Origin: Pseudoalteromonas rubra
GTDB lineage: Bacteria > Pseudomonadota > Gammaproteobacteria > Enterobacterales > Alteromonadaceae
Assembly: GCF_000238295.3 (NCBI RefSeq)
Contig: NZ_AHCD03000020.1
Span: 510,147 to 574,146, forward strand
DNA: 64,000 nt
Reading direction: 5' to 3'
Numbering within the stretch: position 1 is the first letter of the stretch; every line of letters starts with the position of its first letter. A program made the translations under genes and the position numbers. The notes beneath the pieces are model-generated. The model worked only from the letters and a program-made list of their open reading frames with translations. It was not told the origin of the DNA and made no database searches. Of the stretch, positions 16,766 through 25,498 are shown piece by piece.

Positions 16766-18247
16766 ATGAACACGTTAATGGTGCAGGGGACGACGTCAGA
16801 TGCCGGAAAAAGCACGTTAGTGGCGGGCTTGTGTCGGGCATTACAGCGCCGTGGTATCGAGGTCGTACCGTTCAAACCGCAGAATATGGCGCTCAATAGT
16901 GCGGTTACCCCAGATGGTGGAGAAATAGGCCGGGCTCAGGCATTACAGGCCATGGCTGCTAAAGTACCCTTGAGCACAGATCTAAACCCGATTTTGCTCA
17001 AGCCGAATTCAGATACGGGTGCCCAGGTCATTGTGCATGGCCGTGCACTCAGTAACATGGAAGCCGCAGGGTATCATGATTACAAAAAAGTCGCGATGCA
17101 GGCGGTACTGACCTCACATCAAAGGCTCAGTGAACAGTATGACCTTTGTGTGGTAGAAGGGGCTGGCAGTCCGGCGGAAATTAATCTGCGAGAGAACGAC
17201 ATTGCCAATATGGGGTTTGCCTGTGAGGTCGATTGCCCGGTGATCATCATTGCCGACATCGACAAAGGCGGTGTGTTTGCTCACCTGGTTGGGACCCTGG
17301 CGCTGCTCAGCGACTACGAGCAATCTTTAGTGAAAGGCTTCGTGATCAATCGTTTTCGGGGCGATATTGCGTTGTTGCAGAGCGGGCTGGACTGGCTGGA
17401 GCAGCATACCGGCAAACCTGTACTGGGTGTATTGCCTTACTTACACGATCTGGCGTTGGATGCGGAAGATGCCGTGACGATAGCAAATCGCATGGACAAC
17501 CCCGAAATTAAAGTGGCTGTACTGCTGCTGCCGCATATTAGCAATCACACCGATTTTGATACCTTGCGATTAGACCCCAAAGTTGATCTGCGTTATGTGC
17601 GCCACACCGAAACCATAGGTGCAGCTGACTTAGTGATCATCCCGGGCAGTAAAAATGTGCTTAACGACCTGGCTTTTTTACGCACAGAGGGGTGGGACAG
17701 TGAGTTGCGACGCCATGTACGCTACGGCGGAAAAGTGCTGGGGATCTGTGGGGGGTATCAGATGCTGGGGAATACCATTTGTGACCCTCAGCAGGTCGAG
17801 TCAACACAGGGCAGTATTCAAGGTCTGGCGATGGCCGATTTTGAGACCCAACTGACAACAAATAAAACCCTGACTCAGGTGCAGGCAAGCTGTTTGTTGA
17901 ACGGTCAGCAGACCCATCTGAGCGGTTATGAGATCCATTGTGGGATCACTCAGGGGGCTGCATTAGCGCGACCCTTTTTACAGTTTGACGCGCACCCATC
18001 AGGGTGGCAAGTTGATGGTTTTATCAGTGAGGATAACCAGCTGGCTGGCACCTATCTGCACGGACTGTTTGATAGTCCCGAGGGACTGACCTGTGTGCTG
18101 AGCTGGGCCAGCGATGGCCGCTACAGTGGTAGTGGATTCAACCTGGCAGAACACCGTGAGCAGCAACTGGAACGGCTGGCCGATATGTGCGAAACCCATT
18201 TAGACATAGATAAAATTCTGGCAATCAGTGAACAGAGGACAGCATGA
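16766..18247 (+). CDS. cobQ: Cobyric acid synthase CobQ
   Basis: A 493-aa glutamine-dependent amidotransferase that amidates adenosylcobyrinic acid a,c-diamide to cobyric acid. The N-terminal BioD-like ATPase domain has VQGTTSDAGKSTLVAGL and ADIDKGGVFAH. The C-terminal class I glutaminase-like domain has GICGGYQMLG with the nucleophilic cysteine, plus TYLHGLFD carrying the histidine. I chose ATG 16766 because AGGAGG lies 9 bp upstream; a TTG at 16760 is in frame but too close to it. The next gene overlaps by 4 bp. Confidence 0.94.
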   Translation: MNTLMVQGTTSDAGKSTLVAGLCRALQRRGIEVVPFKPQNMALNSAVTPDGGEIGRAQALQAMAAKVPLSTDLNPILLKPNSDTGAQVIVHGRALSNMEAAGYHDYKKVAMQAVLTSHQRLSEQYDLCVVEGAGSPAEINLRENDIANMGFACEVDCPVIIIADIDKGGVFAHLVGTLALLSDYEQSLVKGFVINRFRGDIALLQSGLDWLEQHTGKPVLGVLPYLHDLALDAEDAVTIANRMDNPEIKVAVLLLPHISNHTDFDTLRLDPKVDLRYVRHTETIGAADLVIIPGSKNVLNDLAFLRTEGWDSELRRHVRYGGKVLGICGGYQMLGNTICDPQQVESTQGSIQGLAMADFETQLTTNKTLTQVQASCLLNGQQTHLSGYEIHCGITQGAALARPFLQFDAHPSGWQVDGFISEDNQLAGTYLHGLFDSPEGLTCVLSWASDGRYSGSGFNLAEHREQQLERLADMCETHLDIDKILAISEQRTA

Positions 18248-18843
18248 GCGAACACAAACAGGATAAACATAAGGCAAGACAGCAAAAAGTGAAAGAGCAG
18301 GTCGATGCCAAAATCGAGCAGGCACAGGAAGAAAAAGGCATCTTGCAGGTGATCACTGGCAATGGCAAAGGTAAGTCTACCTCAGGCTTTGGCACCGTTG
18401 CACGGTGTGTGGGCCATGGCATGAATGCTGCTGTAGTACAGTTTATTAAAGGCATGTGGGAATGCGGTGAGCGTAATTTGTTGGAACGCGCGGGTGTGCC
18501 GTTTGCTGTGATGAAAACGGGCTTCACCTGGGAAACACAAAACCGCGAGACAGATACCCAGGCGGCGCAGGCCACCTGGCAACAGGCAAAACTGTGGTTA
18601 CAGGATGACAGTATCGATCTGGTCTTGCTGGACGAACTCACCTATATGGTCAGCTACGACTATCTTGATCTGGATGAAGTGATTACGGCGTTGGAAAATC
18701 GTCCTGCGATGCAGTCGGTGATCATTACGGGTCGTGGGGCACATCGTCGCCTGACAGAGTTGGCCGATACGGTCAGTGAAGTTCGTAACGTGAAACACGC
18801 GTTTGAAGCGGGGATCAAAGCGCAAAAAGGGTTCGATTTCTGA
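18244..18843 (+). CDS. cobO: Corrinoid adenosyltransferase CobO/BtuR
   Basis: A 199-aa ATP:co(I)rrinoid adenosyltransferase of the CobA/BtuR type, which adds the 5'-deoxyadenosyl upper ligand to incoming corrinoids. The P-loop GNGKGKSTSGFG and the VQFIKGMWECGERNLLE, LVLLDELTYM and ITGRGAHRRL motifs are diagnostic. It starts with an ATGA overlap on cobQ and ends one base into btuF. Confidence 0.95.
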   Translation: MSEHKQDKHKARQQKVKEQVDAKIEQAQEEKGILQVITGNGKGKSTSGFGTVARCVGHGMNAAVVQFIKGMWECGERNLLERAGVPFAVMKTGFTWETQNRETDTQAAQATWQQAKLWLQDDSIDLVLLDELTYMVSYDYLDLDEVITALENRPAMQSVIITGRGAHRRLTELADTVSEVRNVKHAFEAGIKAQKGFDF

Positions 18844-19721
18844 TGAAAGCAGTCCTGAATATCTGGCTGGGTATGCTGGTTTGTCTGATTGCAAGTCAGG
18901 TTTGTGCAGCTCAGGCCTCTGAACAGCCGGCTAAACGGATCGTGGCCCTGGCGCCGCATATTGTTGAGAACTTATATGCCATTGGGGCTGGCGAGCGGAT
19001 TGTCGGGACTGTTGAATATGCGGACTTCCCGGCTGAGGCCAATTACATTCCCCGTATTGGTGGTTATCATGGCATTGCGCTGGAAAAGTTACTGGCGCTG
19101 TCGCCCGATCTGGTGATTGCCTGGCAGGGCGGCAATCAACAAACTGAGCTGGATAAGCTTGAGCAGCTCGGTGTGAACGTGGTGTACAGCGAAACCAAAG
19201 CCTTGCAACAGATCCCGCACTCTCTGCGCTGGCTGGGCCAGTTAACCGGGCTGGAAGAGAACGCTGAGCAAGTAGCCCGGCAGTTTGAGCAAGGCATGGC
19301 TGAACTGCATAAGGAGTATCGTTCTGCAACGCCTTTGTCCGTGTTTTATCAGTTATGGCCAGCTCCGATGATGACGGTCAATGGCACCACCTGGATCCAT
19401 CAGACGCTTGAGGTGTGTGGGGCCAGTAATGTGTTTGCCGATGCAACGACATCCTATCCGCAGATCAGTATCGAAAATGTGCTCCTGAAACACCCGCAGG
19501 TGATAGTGATCCCGCAGGAAAAATCTAAACAAGTCCAGCCCACCATAGACTGGCATAAGTGGCCAGAAATTCCGGCGGCCAAACATGAACAATATATTGA
19601 GGTGAATGCGGATCTGTTACATCGTTATACGACCCGTGTGCTTGAAGGGTTAACTCAGTTATGTGATAAACTGGATGCTTCTCGAACTTACTATCAGCAA
19701 CTTAAACTAGCTGGGAAATAA
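18843..19721 (+). CDS. btuF: Vitamin B12 periplasmic binding protein BtuF
   Basis: A 292-aa exported binding protein of the class III (BtuF/FepB) fold. Signal peptide: MKAVLNIWLGMLVCLIASQVCAAQA. The mature start RIVALAPHIVENLYAIGAGERIVGTVEYADFP is the BtuF signature, with two alpha/beta lobes joined by a long helix. It completes the importer whose ATPase and permease open the operon. Its ATG overlaps the cobO stop. Confidence 0.92.
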   Translation: MKAVLNIWLGMLVCLIASQVCAAQASEQPAKRIVALAPHIVENLYAIGAGERIVGTVEYADFPAEANYIPRIGGYHGIALEKLLALSPDLVIAWQGGNQQTELDKLEQLGVNVVYSETKALQQIPHSLRWLGQLTGLEENAEQVARQFEQGMAELHKEYRSATPLSVFYQLWPAPMMTVNGTTWIHQTLEVCGASNVFADATTSYPQISIENVLLKHPQVIVIPQEKSKQVQPTIDWHKWPEIPAAKHEQYIEVNADLLHRYTTRVLEGLTQLCDKLDASRTYYQQLKLAGK

Positions 19722-19723
19722 AT

Positions 19724-20383
19724 ATGACAACCTGGAATGACGTGCTCGGGCACGAAAAACAACAAACGTATTTTCAGGACACCCTGAACTATGTCGCCGA
19801 GCGTCGGGCGCAGGACGTCGCCGTCTATCCTCCTGAGGACATGATGTTTGAGGCGTTCAAGGCCACGCCGTTCGATCAGGTCAAGGTTGTGATCCTGGGA
19901 CAGGATCCCTATCATGGGCCAAACCAGGCACACGGGTTGTGTTTCTCTGTACTGCCAGGTGTTAAGGTGCCCCCGTCATTGGCCAACATGTATAAAGAAT
20001 TGGCACAGGACATCACGGGTTTCCAGATCCCCAATCATGGCTATCTGCTACCCTGGGCTGAGCAAGGCGTACTGCTGCTCAATACAGTGTTAACAGTCGA
20101 GCAGGGACAGGCACACTCCCACAAACACCTCGGTTGGGAACGCTATACCGACGCCGTTATCGAACAGCTCAATCAACACACAGAGGGCGTGATCTTCCTG
20201 CTCTGGGGTGCACATGCACAAAAAAAGGGCAAAGCGATCGACACACAACGTCATCACGTATTGCACGCACCACACCCTTCTCCGCTTTCAGCACACCGCG
20301 GCTTTTTCGGTTGTCAGCACTTTTCGCAAACCAACACGCTATTGCAAAGCATGGACAAAACGCCCATCAACTGGCAAGTCTGA
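19724..20383 (+). CDS. ung: Uracil-DNA glycosylase
   Basis: Family 1 uracil-DNA glycosylase (219 aa) removing uracil from DNA. The catalytic water-activating motif is GQDPYHGPNQAHGLCFSV with Asp61, and the DNA-binding loop HPSPLSAHRGFFG carries the catalytic histidine. LLLNTVLTVEQGQAHSH is another conserved block. It starts 2 bp after btuF with a terminator only behind it, so it appears to be the last gene of the cobalamin operon unless it has its own promoter inside btuF. Confidence 0.97.
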   Translation: MTTWNDVLGHEKQQTYFQDTLNYVAERRAQDVAVYPPEDMMFEAFKATPFDQVKVVILGQDPYHGPNQAHGLCFSVLPGVKVPPSLANMYKELAQDITGFQIPNHGYLLPWAEQGVLLLNTVLTVEQGQAHSHKHLGWERYTDAVIEQLNQHTEGVIFLLWGAHAQKKGKAIDTQRHHVLHAPHPSPLSAHRGFFGCQHFSQTNTLLQSMDKTPINWQV

Positions 20384-20402
20384 GTTTAGGTTTAAAAAAC
20401 AA

Positions 20403-20425
20403 AAAAGGCGCTCAATGCGCCTTTT
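20403..20425. terminator. Bidirectional terminator between ung and the DUF3545-like gene
   Basis: Stem AAAAGGCGC / GCGCCTTTT with loop TCAAT. A-runs on the left and T-runs on the right let it serve ung on the plus strand and the convergent small gene on the minus strand. Confidence 0.9.
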
Positions 20426-20428
20426 CAG

Positions 20429-20620
20429 TTAAATAAAGTCAAGCTCGTCCAGATCGATGCTGTCTGCGAATATGTCCAGTTCTTCCAATTCCTTACGCAG
20501 GCGTTGTTTGTCCTTCAGCGCTTCAATTTCGCGCCACTTTCTTTTTTTGCCTTTAGATGAGGTTCTTTTCTTTGGTGCAGGACTTTCTAGTGTTGAAATA
20601 AAATCGTCTAGGCTATCCAT
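20429..20620 (-). CDS. Small DUF3545-like protein
   Basis: A 63-aa highly charged protein. A basic centre (KKRTSSKGKKRKWREIEALKDKQRL) is followed by an acidic C-terminus (ELEELDIFADSIDLDELDFI). The core RKWREIEALKDKQRL with a following acidic tail matches my memory of the DUF3545 family, small gammaproteobacterial proteins of unknown function. The bipolar charge suggests a nucleic-acid or ribosome contact, but that is a guess. GGAGAAATTC before the ATG is a fair ribosome-binding site. Confidence 0.7.
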   Translation of the reverse strand: MDSLDDFISTLESPAPKKRTSSKGKKRKWREIEALKDKQRLRKELEELDIFADSIDLDELDFI

Positions 20621-20873
20621 GAATTTCTCCTATTGATGTACTAACCTCAAAGATTTGTGTTTACGCATTACTCAATTTGAATGAAAAACACACTTCAAGT
20701 AATGCTGGTATACCACAGACAGGAGAAAAGTAAAATAAAAATGTGTCCGTTAGGTTAAAAGCAGGTGACAGTTTGATGAAGCTCAAATTTGCTTCAAGTT
20801 TTGCCGAGGCCAGAGGAACAGAGCACTGCGAGCGAGGCGGTGAATGAATTGGGTCATCAATTTCGGGGCATAA
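20621..20873. other. Intergenic region, promoter side of the DUF3545-like gene
   Basis: About 250 bp with no supportable gene. The part next to the DUF3545-like start is AT-rich and should hold its promoter on the minus strand. I see no repeats or known RNA motif. Confidence 0.4.
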
Positions 20874-20900
20874 AAAAACGCCACATCACGTGGCGTTTTT
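20874..20900 (-). terminator. Rho-independent terminator after tal
   Basis: Stem AAAAACGCCAC / GTGGCGTTTTT with loop ATCAC, 29 bp past the tal stop on the minus strand; the A-run on the plus strand is a T-run in the transcript. Confidence 0.9.
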
Positions 20901-20928
20901 CAATCAATATGCTTAGTGCAGTGTCAGC

Positions 20929-21879
20929 TTACAGCGCCTTAAAGCGTGTTTCCAGCGTTTCCTGGGCAGCTGCAAATGCACGAATACCTTCAGCCAACTT
21001 TTCGGTGGCCATGGCATCCTGGTTGTGTAACCAGCGGAATTCGCTTTCGCTCAACGGAGCAGGTTTAGCCACAACTTCATAGTTGTTGTCCAGCAGGTAC
21101 TCTTCAGTGGCCGGCAATTCACCCAGTTCCTCTAGCAAAGCAGGGCTGATAGTCAGCTTGTCACACCCTGTCAGGGCAACAATTTCGGCGGTGTTACGGA
21201 AGCTGGCACCCATCACAACGGTGTTATAACCGTGACGTTTGTAGAATTCGTAAATGCTGCGTACTGACTGCACACCCGGGTCTTGCAGTGGATCAGTCGG
21301 CTTTTCCAGGCCATTGGCCACGTGCCAGTCGAGGATCCGACCTACAAAGGGTGAGATCAGGAATACATTTGCGTCAGCACATGCGCGTGCCTGAGCCTGG
21401 CTGAATAGCAAAGTCAGGTTACATTTAACGCCTTGCTTTTCCAAAGCTTCTGCGGCTTTAATGCCTTCCCAGGTAGAGGCGATTTTGATTAAAATTTTGT
21501 CTTTGCTGACACCCAGTTGCTCATACAGCGCCAGTAACTGCTGCGCTTTAGCAATGGTCGCTTCGGTATCGAACGATAAGCGTGCATCGACTTCGGTTGA
21601 GATATAACCCGGTACAATGTTAGCAATCTCTTTACCAAGCAGAACGGCAAAGTAATCACAAGCCAGTTCCAGTTGTTGTGCCGCATCGTCATGCTGGCTC
21701 TTAGCGTAGTCCCAGGCTGCTTTCAGGTAATCCTGATAAGCAGGCATCTCGGCTGCTTTTAATAGCAGAGACGGGTTAGTGGTGGCATCTTCCGGTTGGT
21801 GTTTACGGATTGCCTCGATATCTCCGGTGTCGGCGACGATAGATGAATGCTGTTTTAGCCTATCTAATGCTGAAGTCAT
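20929..21879 (-). CDS. tal: Transaldolase
   Basis: A 316-aa TalB-type transaldolase of the pentose phosphate pathway, moving a dihydroxyacetone unit from sedoheptulose 7-phosphate to glyceraldehyde 3-phosphate. The Schiff-base lysine is in ILIKIASTWEG. DATTNPSLLLKAA, ISTEVDARLSFDTEA, CNLTLLFSQAQARACA and PFVGRILDWH are conserved blocks. I chose ATG 21879 (MTSALDRLKQ) with GAGGA at good distance; an upstream in-frame start at 21900 adds seven residues. Confidence 0.96.
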   Translation of the reverse strand: MTSALDRLKQHSSIVADTGDIEAIRKHQPEDATTNPSLLLKAAEMPAYQDYLKAAWDYAKSQHDDAAQQLELACDYFAVLLGKEIANIVPGYISTEVDARLSFDTEATIAKAQQLLALYEQLGVSKDKILIKIASTWEGIKAAEALEKQGVKCNLTLLFSQAQARACADANVFLISPFVGRILDWHVANGLEKPTDPLQDPGVQSVRSIYEFYKRHGYNTVVMGASFRNTAEIVALTGCDKLTISPALLEELGELPATEEYLLDNNYEVVAKPAPLSESEFRWLHNQDAMATEKLAEGIRAFAAAQETLETRFKAL

Positions 21880-22180
21880 GCTGTCCTCATTCCAATTCAT
21901 TGCAGCGTGTCAAAAAGTCTACTGTCCCTATGTTGCATTACCGTGACCTGTGTGAATAGGTCATATGTCCTTATCTGCGAGGTCGTGCCACGAGAAAGTC
22001 CGAATGCGTGATGCGGGGGCGCACTTCGTCAGTCGGGGGTCTGCGTGACGAACTGCAAACAGGCTGGTCTGCCAGCAACTGGGCAAGCAGTGTCGAGCCC
22101 CCGAAAAATATTGCGCTTGCGCTCACCGGGGGATAGTGTTGAAATTGACATTTATCAATAGTTAAGTCAATAGGCAGGCC
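21880..22180. other. Intergenic region between tal and yaaA
   Basis: About 300 bp between divergent genes. The middle (roughly 21990-22130) is GC-rich with several G-runs and small inverted repeats, while the 45 bp before yaaA are AT-rich. No known RNA or protein gene is recognised; a promoter for each gene is expected here. Confidence 0.35.
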
Positions 22181-22960
22181 ATGATCACTCTCGTTTCCCC
22201 GGCAAAAAATCTCGATTATGATACCCCGGCGCACACCGCGCGTTTTACCCAGCCCGAGTTGCTCACGCACAGTGAAGAATTGATCAGCGTGTGTCGAGAC
22301 TTGTCGCCGCAACAGATTGGCACCTTAATGAAGATCAGTGACAAGCTGGCGGGCCTCAATGCCGCGCGCTTCGCCGAGTGGTCACAACCTTTCACCTCTG
22401 ATAATGCCAAACAGGCTGTACTGGCCTTTAATGGTGATGTGTACACTGGTCTGGATGCATCGAGTATGGACGACGCCACATTGGACTACGCGCAGCAACA
22501 TTTGCGTATTTTGTCAGGCCTTTATGGGGTACTGAAGCCATTGGACCTGATGCAGGCGTATCGTCTGGAAATGGGCACTAAGCTGGAGAATCCGCGCGGT
22601 AAAAACCTCTATGAATTCTGGGGCAGGATTATTGCCGACAAGCTCAATGAAGCGCTGGAAGCGGCCAATAGTCAGGTACTGATTAATCTGGCATCCAATG
22701 AATATTTCAAAGCGGTAGATAAAAAGGCACTCAAAGCTGAGATTATTTCGCCTGTGTTCAAAGACTGCAAAAATGGTCAGTTCAAGGTCATTAGTTTCTA
22801 TGCCAAAAAAGCCCGTGGCATGATGGCTCGGTATATTCTGGACAATCAGGTGGAATCACCAGAGGCACTGAAGGCGTTTGATGTTGCAGGCTATTACTAC
22901 AGCGAAGAAGCCACGCAAAAAGCCAGTGAGCCGGTATTTTTGCGCGCAGAGCAAAACTAA
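22181..22960 (+). CDS. yaaA: Peroxide stress protein YaaA
   Basis: A 259-aa YaaA/DUF328 protein. In E. coli it limits DNA damage during hydrogen-peroxide stress by lowering free intracellular iron. Diagnostic blocks are MITLVSPAKNLDYDTP at the start, GLYGVLKPLDLMQAYRLEMG, LINLASNEYFKAV and FYAKKARGMMARYI. The full length fits the family. A small lipoprotein gene follows after 16 bp. Confidence 0.95.
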   Translation: MITLVSPAKNLDYDTPAHTARFTQPELLTHSEELISVCRDLSPQQIGTLMKISDKLAGLNAARFAEWSQPFTSDNAKQAVLAFNGDVYTGLDASSMDDATLDYAQQHLRILSGLYGVLKPLDLMQAYRLEMGTKLENPRGKNLYEFWGRIIADKLNEALEAANSQVLINLASNEYFKAVDKKALKAEIISPVFKDCKNGQFKVISFYAKKARGMMARYILDNQVESPEALKAFDVAGYYYSEEATQKASEPVFLRAEQN

Positions 22961-22976
22961 TTCGGAGTCTGAGGCG

Positions 22977-23246
22977 ATGAGCGGGATAAGGATAATCAGA
23001 GACTTAGGTATGCTTGCTGCATTAGGGATGTTGGCAGGATGTCAGGGCCAGCTCAATACGCGTGTTGGCAGTGTGCAGGTAGAGTGTGAGCACAATGAAC
23101 GCGCCTGCTTACAACATTGCCAGGAAGATTATATCAGCGCAGATCCACTGCAAACGCAGTGTATTCAACGCTGTTATGAGCAGGCGAATCAATGTCGTTT
23201 GAGTAAGCCTGCTGAACCCAGAACAAACACGCCTGAGTGGGAGTGA
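22977..23246 (+). CDS. Small cysteine-rich lipoprotein, unknown function
   Basis: An 89-aa product starting MSGIRIIRDLGMLAALGMLAGC, with a lipobox LAGC. The mature part contains six further cysteines in a C-x5-C-x3-C ... C-x3-C-x6-C pattern, likely forming disulfides in the periplasm. I do not recognise the family. ATG 22977 is preceded by TCTGAGG; it sits 16 bp after yaaA and is probably co-transcribed with it. Confidence 0.75.
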   Translation: MSGIRIIRDLGMLAALGMLAGCQGQLNTRVGSVQVECEHNERACLQHCQEDYISADPLQTQCIQRCYEQANQCRLSKPAEPRTNTPEWE

Positions 23247-23301
23247 GTATCTCTGCTTTAGTGTCTAAACCCCCTGTCCCTAATCTTTGGAGTATGCCTA
23301 A

Positions 23302-24477
23302 TTGAATAAAAATGTCTTGCTGCTGGCCTGTTGTCAGGGTCTGATCACCACAGGGAACATCCTGCTTGTGACCATTTCTGCACTGGTGGGTCAGTTGTTG
23401 AGCCCGTCGGCGGCGCTGACCACTTTGCCGGTGGCAATGCAGATGGCTGGGCTATTAATGGCGACCATTCCGGCGTCGCTGATCATGGCGAAAACCGGTC
23501 GCAAACTGGGGTTCTCATTAGGCAATCTAATTGGTATTAGTGGTACTTTGCTGGGGGTCTGGGCGCTCAGAGAAAGCGATTTTGCACTCTTTTGTGTGGC
23601 GACCACTTTAATAGGGATGGGGATCGGCTTTGCCACCTTGTATCGATTTGCGGCCATAGAAGCCAGTGATAAGCCCGCCACGGCCATTTCGATTATCATG
23701 GCCAGTGGTGTTGTCGCAGCGGTTTTGGGGCCGAACCTGGCCGTCTGGGTGAACGAGGTGTACCCGGCATTGAATTATGCCAATTCCTTTGTGGCACTCA
23801 GTGGGTTGTACATTCTGGCTTTACTATTGTTGCAGGGCGTACGCTTCACTGAGGTCGACACACACACCGCCCAGGCGCCGGCCCGGACATTGAAAGAAAT
23901 TATGGCACAGAAGCAGTTTCAGCTGGCGGTGCTGGTGGCCATGATCAGTTATTCCGTCATGAACTTTTTGATGACCGCGACGCCATTGGCTATGCATCGT
24001 CATGGATTTGACCTGGCAGACTCTGCGCTGGTCATTGAATGGCATGTACTGGGGATGTTTCTGCCGTCTTTCTTTACCGGCAAGCTCATTGAACGCTTTG
24101 GCGCGCGAGCCATGATCCTTGCGGGCTGTGTGCTGTATCTGATCTGCGCCGTGATTAACCTGCTGGGGTTGACGCACTGGCACTTTTTGTTGGCTTTATT
24201 TGCGCTTGGCGTGGGCTGGAATTTTATGTTTATCAGCGCCACACAACTGGTGAGTCAGACTTATGCGCCGCAGGAGCGCGCCAAAACACAAGCCTGCAAC
24301 GAGTTTTTGGTCTTCAGCATGGTGGTGGCATCGTCACTCAGCGCTGGGTTTTTGGAAGCCACCGCAGGCTGGCAGGCGTTAAATGTGTGGAGTATGCCAG
24401 TGGTGTTAGTCGCGCTGATTGCGACTGTTTTATTGTCCAGAGGAGCTGCCCCACTAACACGTTCAGCGGCTGGCTGA
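23302..24477 (+). CDS. MFS transporter
   Basis: A 391-aa major facilitator with about twelve hydrophobic segments in two halves. The loop between helices 2 and 3 is AKTGRKLGFSLGN, a degenerate form of the MFS signature, and KLIERFGARAMILAGC is the equivalent in the second half. It starts with TTG at 23302, with GGAG 9 bp upstream. Substrate is unknown; the style is that of small-molecule efflux members. A diverged copy of its last 110 bp follows immediately downstream. Confidence 0.87.
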   Translation: MNKNVLLLACCQGLITTGNILLVTISALVGQLLSPSAALTTLPVAMQMAGLLMATIPASLIMAKTGRKLGFSLGNLIGISGTLLGVWALRESDFALFCVATTLIGMGIGFATLYRFAAIEASDKPATAISIIMASGVVAAVLGPNLAVWVNEVYPALNYANSFVALSGLYILALLLLQGVRFTEVDTHTAQAPARTLKEIMAQKQFQLAVLVAMISYSVMNFLMTATPLAMHRHGFDLADSALVIEWHVLGMFLPSFFTGKLIERFGARAMILAGCVLYLICAVINLLGLTHWHFLLALFALGVGWNFMFISATQLVSQTYAPQERAKTQACNEFLVFSMVVASSLSAGFLEATAGWQALNVWSMPVVLVALIATVLLSRGAAPLTRSAAG

Positions 24478-24480
24478 GGT

Positions 24481-24592
24481 TGTGTGGCTGGCGCTAAATG
24501 TGTGGTGCATGTCGGTGGTTTTGGTCGCTCTGATTGCGACCGTTTTATTGTCCAGAGGAGCTTCGCTACTCACACGTTTACCGGCAGACTGA
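24481..24592 (+). pseudogene. Decayed tandem copy of the 3' end of the MFS gene
   Basis: This stretch reads WLALNVWCMSVVLVALIATV then LLSRGASLLTRLPAD and a stop. It closely follows the transporter's own C-terminus (WQALNVWSMPVVLVALIATV then LLSRGAAPLTRSAAG and a stop at 24477). The two copies are adjacent and in the same orientation, so this looks like a partial tandem duplication or the scar of a lost paralogue. Its right end overlaps the 3' end of the convergent gene at 24570-25364. Confidence 0.85.
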
Positions 24593-25364
24593 GATAAGCA
24601 AGCACCACTTCATCGCGAAAGCCGATGTCCTGATGTTTACCTTCGTTGCGATAGTGCCGGCACATGGCCACTGCATCCTGTGTTTGTGCTTTCAATAACG
24701 GACTTGGCATATCAACGCGAAGTGCGGCGCGGTGCCATTTCTCCGTTAATTCGTTTGGAGGAGAGGGCAAAGAGGGCAGCACTTGTTCTACCAGCTCAAA
24801 GGCACTGTCCTGGGCAACAAGTATCATGTCGTCGTTGGCGGCGGCGAACCAGCTAACACCTGCTTTGTTTACACATACTAAAGGGATAAAAGGGGCCAGC
24901 GCCGGAAAAATATCATTGCGATAGATATCGACCTCCCAGTAGCTGCGGGCAATTTTGATAAATTGATCAAAACTGGTGATGGCACCAAACCCTGACTCTG
25001 CGAGTAAGCGGATCTCCGCCCGGGGCTTATTGGGGTTAACGGTGTCATTGGCAGCATCTATGTACCAGGGCCCAACCACCAGCGCATTCTGAAAGTATTC
25101 ATCGCGCAAAGATCCCCATACCGGTTCGAGCGTCAGGCCACTGTCCAGCAGCGCTTTAAGCGGTTGCAGTGCCACGTCGACCTGCGGTTTGGCCAGCGCC
25201 ACTTTGAGTGCATCATGAATGGCATTACGGACTTCTTTGCACCGTCCCAGTGGGTAGGGCTTGCCTGCAAAGGTCGGGTATTTCTGTGCTAATGCGGGAT
25301 CGATATTAAGGCGTAAATGGGCCAGATAGACTTCCAGGGCGATAACTTGGTCGGGTGTGAGCAT
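24570..25364 (-). CDS. Conserved-looking protein of unknown function
   Basis: A 264-aa soluble protein with no signal peptide or membrane helix, starting MLTPDQVIALEVYLAHLRLN. I do not recognise a domain. The central part (GPWYIDAANDTVNPNKPRAE, SFDQFIKIARSYWEVDIYRN) has a mixed alpha/beta look with many aromatics. The last residues (about LSLPVNV) are encoded antisense to the duplicated MFS tail, so the C-terminus may be recently acquired. AGGAAGCTC before the ATG is a fair ribosome-binding site. Confidence 0.7.
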   Translation of the reverse strand: MLTPDQVIALEVYLAHLRLNIDPALAQKYPTFAGKPYPLGRCKEVRNAIHDALKVALAKPQVDVALQPLKALLDSGLTLEPVWGSLRDEYFQNALVVGPWYIDAANDTVNPNKPRAEIRLLAESGFGAITSFDQFIKIARSYWEVDIYRNDIFPALAPFIPLVCVNKAGVSWFAAANDDMILVAQDSAFELVEQVLPSLPSPPNELTEKWHRAALRVDMPSPLLKAQTQDAVAMCRHYRNEGKHQDIGFRDEVVLAYLSLPVNV

Positions 25365-25465
25365 TGAGCTTCCTGCGATAGAGCATGTTTATACGCAAGT
25401 GTAACTGCTTGCTCCATGTGAGAAAAGGGCCTGAACATAAAGGGGGATGGCCTGAGCAAAAAGAA

Positions 25466-25488
25466 AAAGGACGTCTCAGACGTCCTTT
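25466..25488 (-). terminator. Rho-independent terminator after srmB
   Basis: Stem AAAGGACGTC / GACGTCCTTT with loop TCA. The A-rich left flank becomes a T-run for minus-strand transcripts, 10 bp past the srmB stop. Confidence 0.9.
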
Positions 25489-25498
25489 GGCATATGGG

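Noticed and set aside
20789..21082. A 97-aa plus-strand frame over the tal terminator and gene end.
   Set aside because: It is antisense to tal and crosses a strong terminator.
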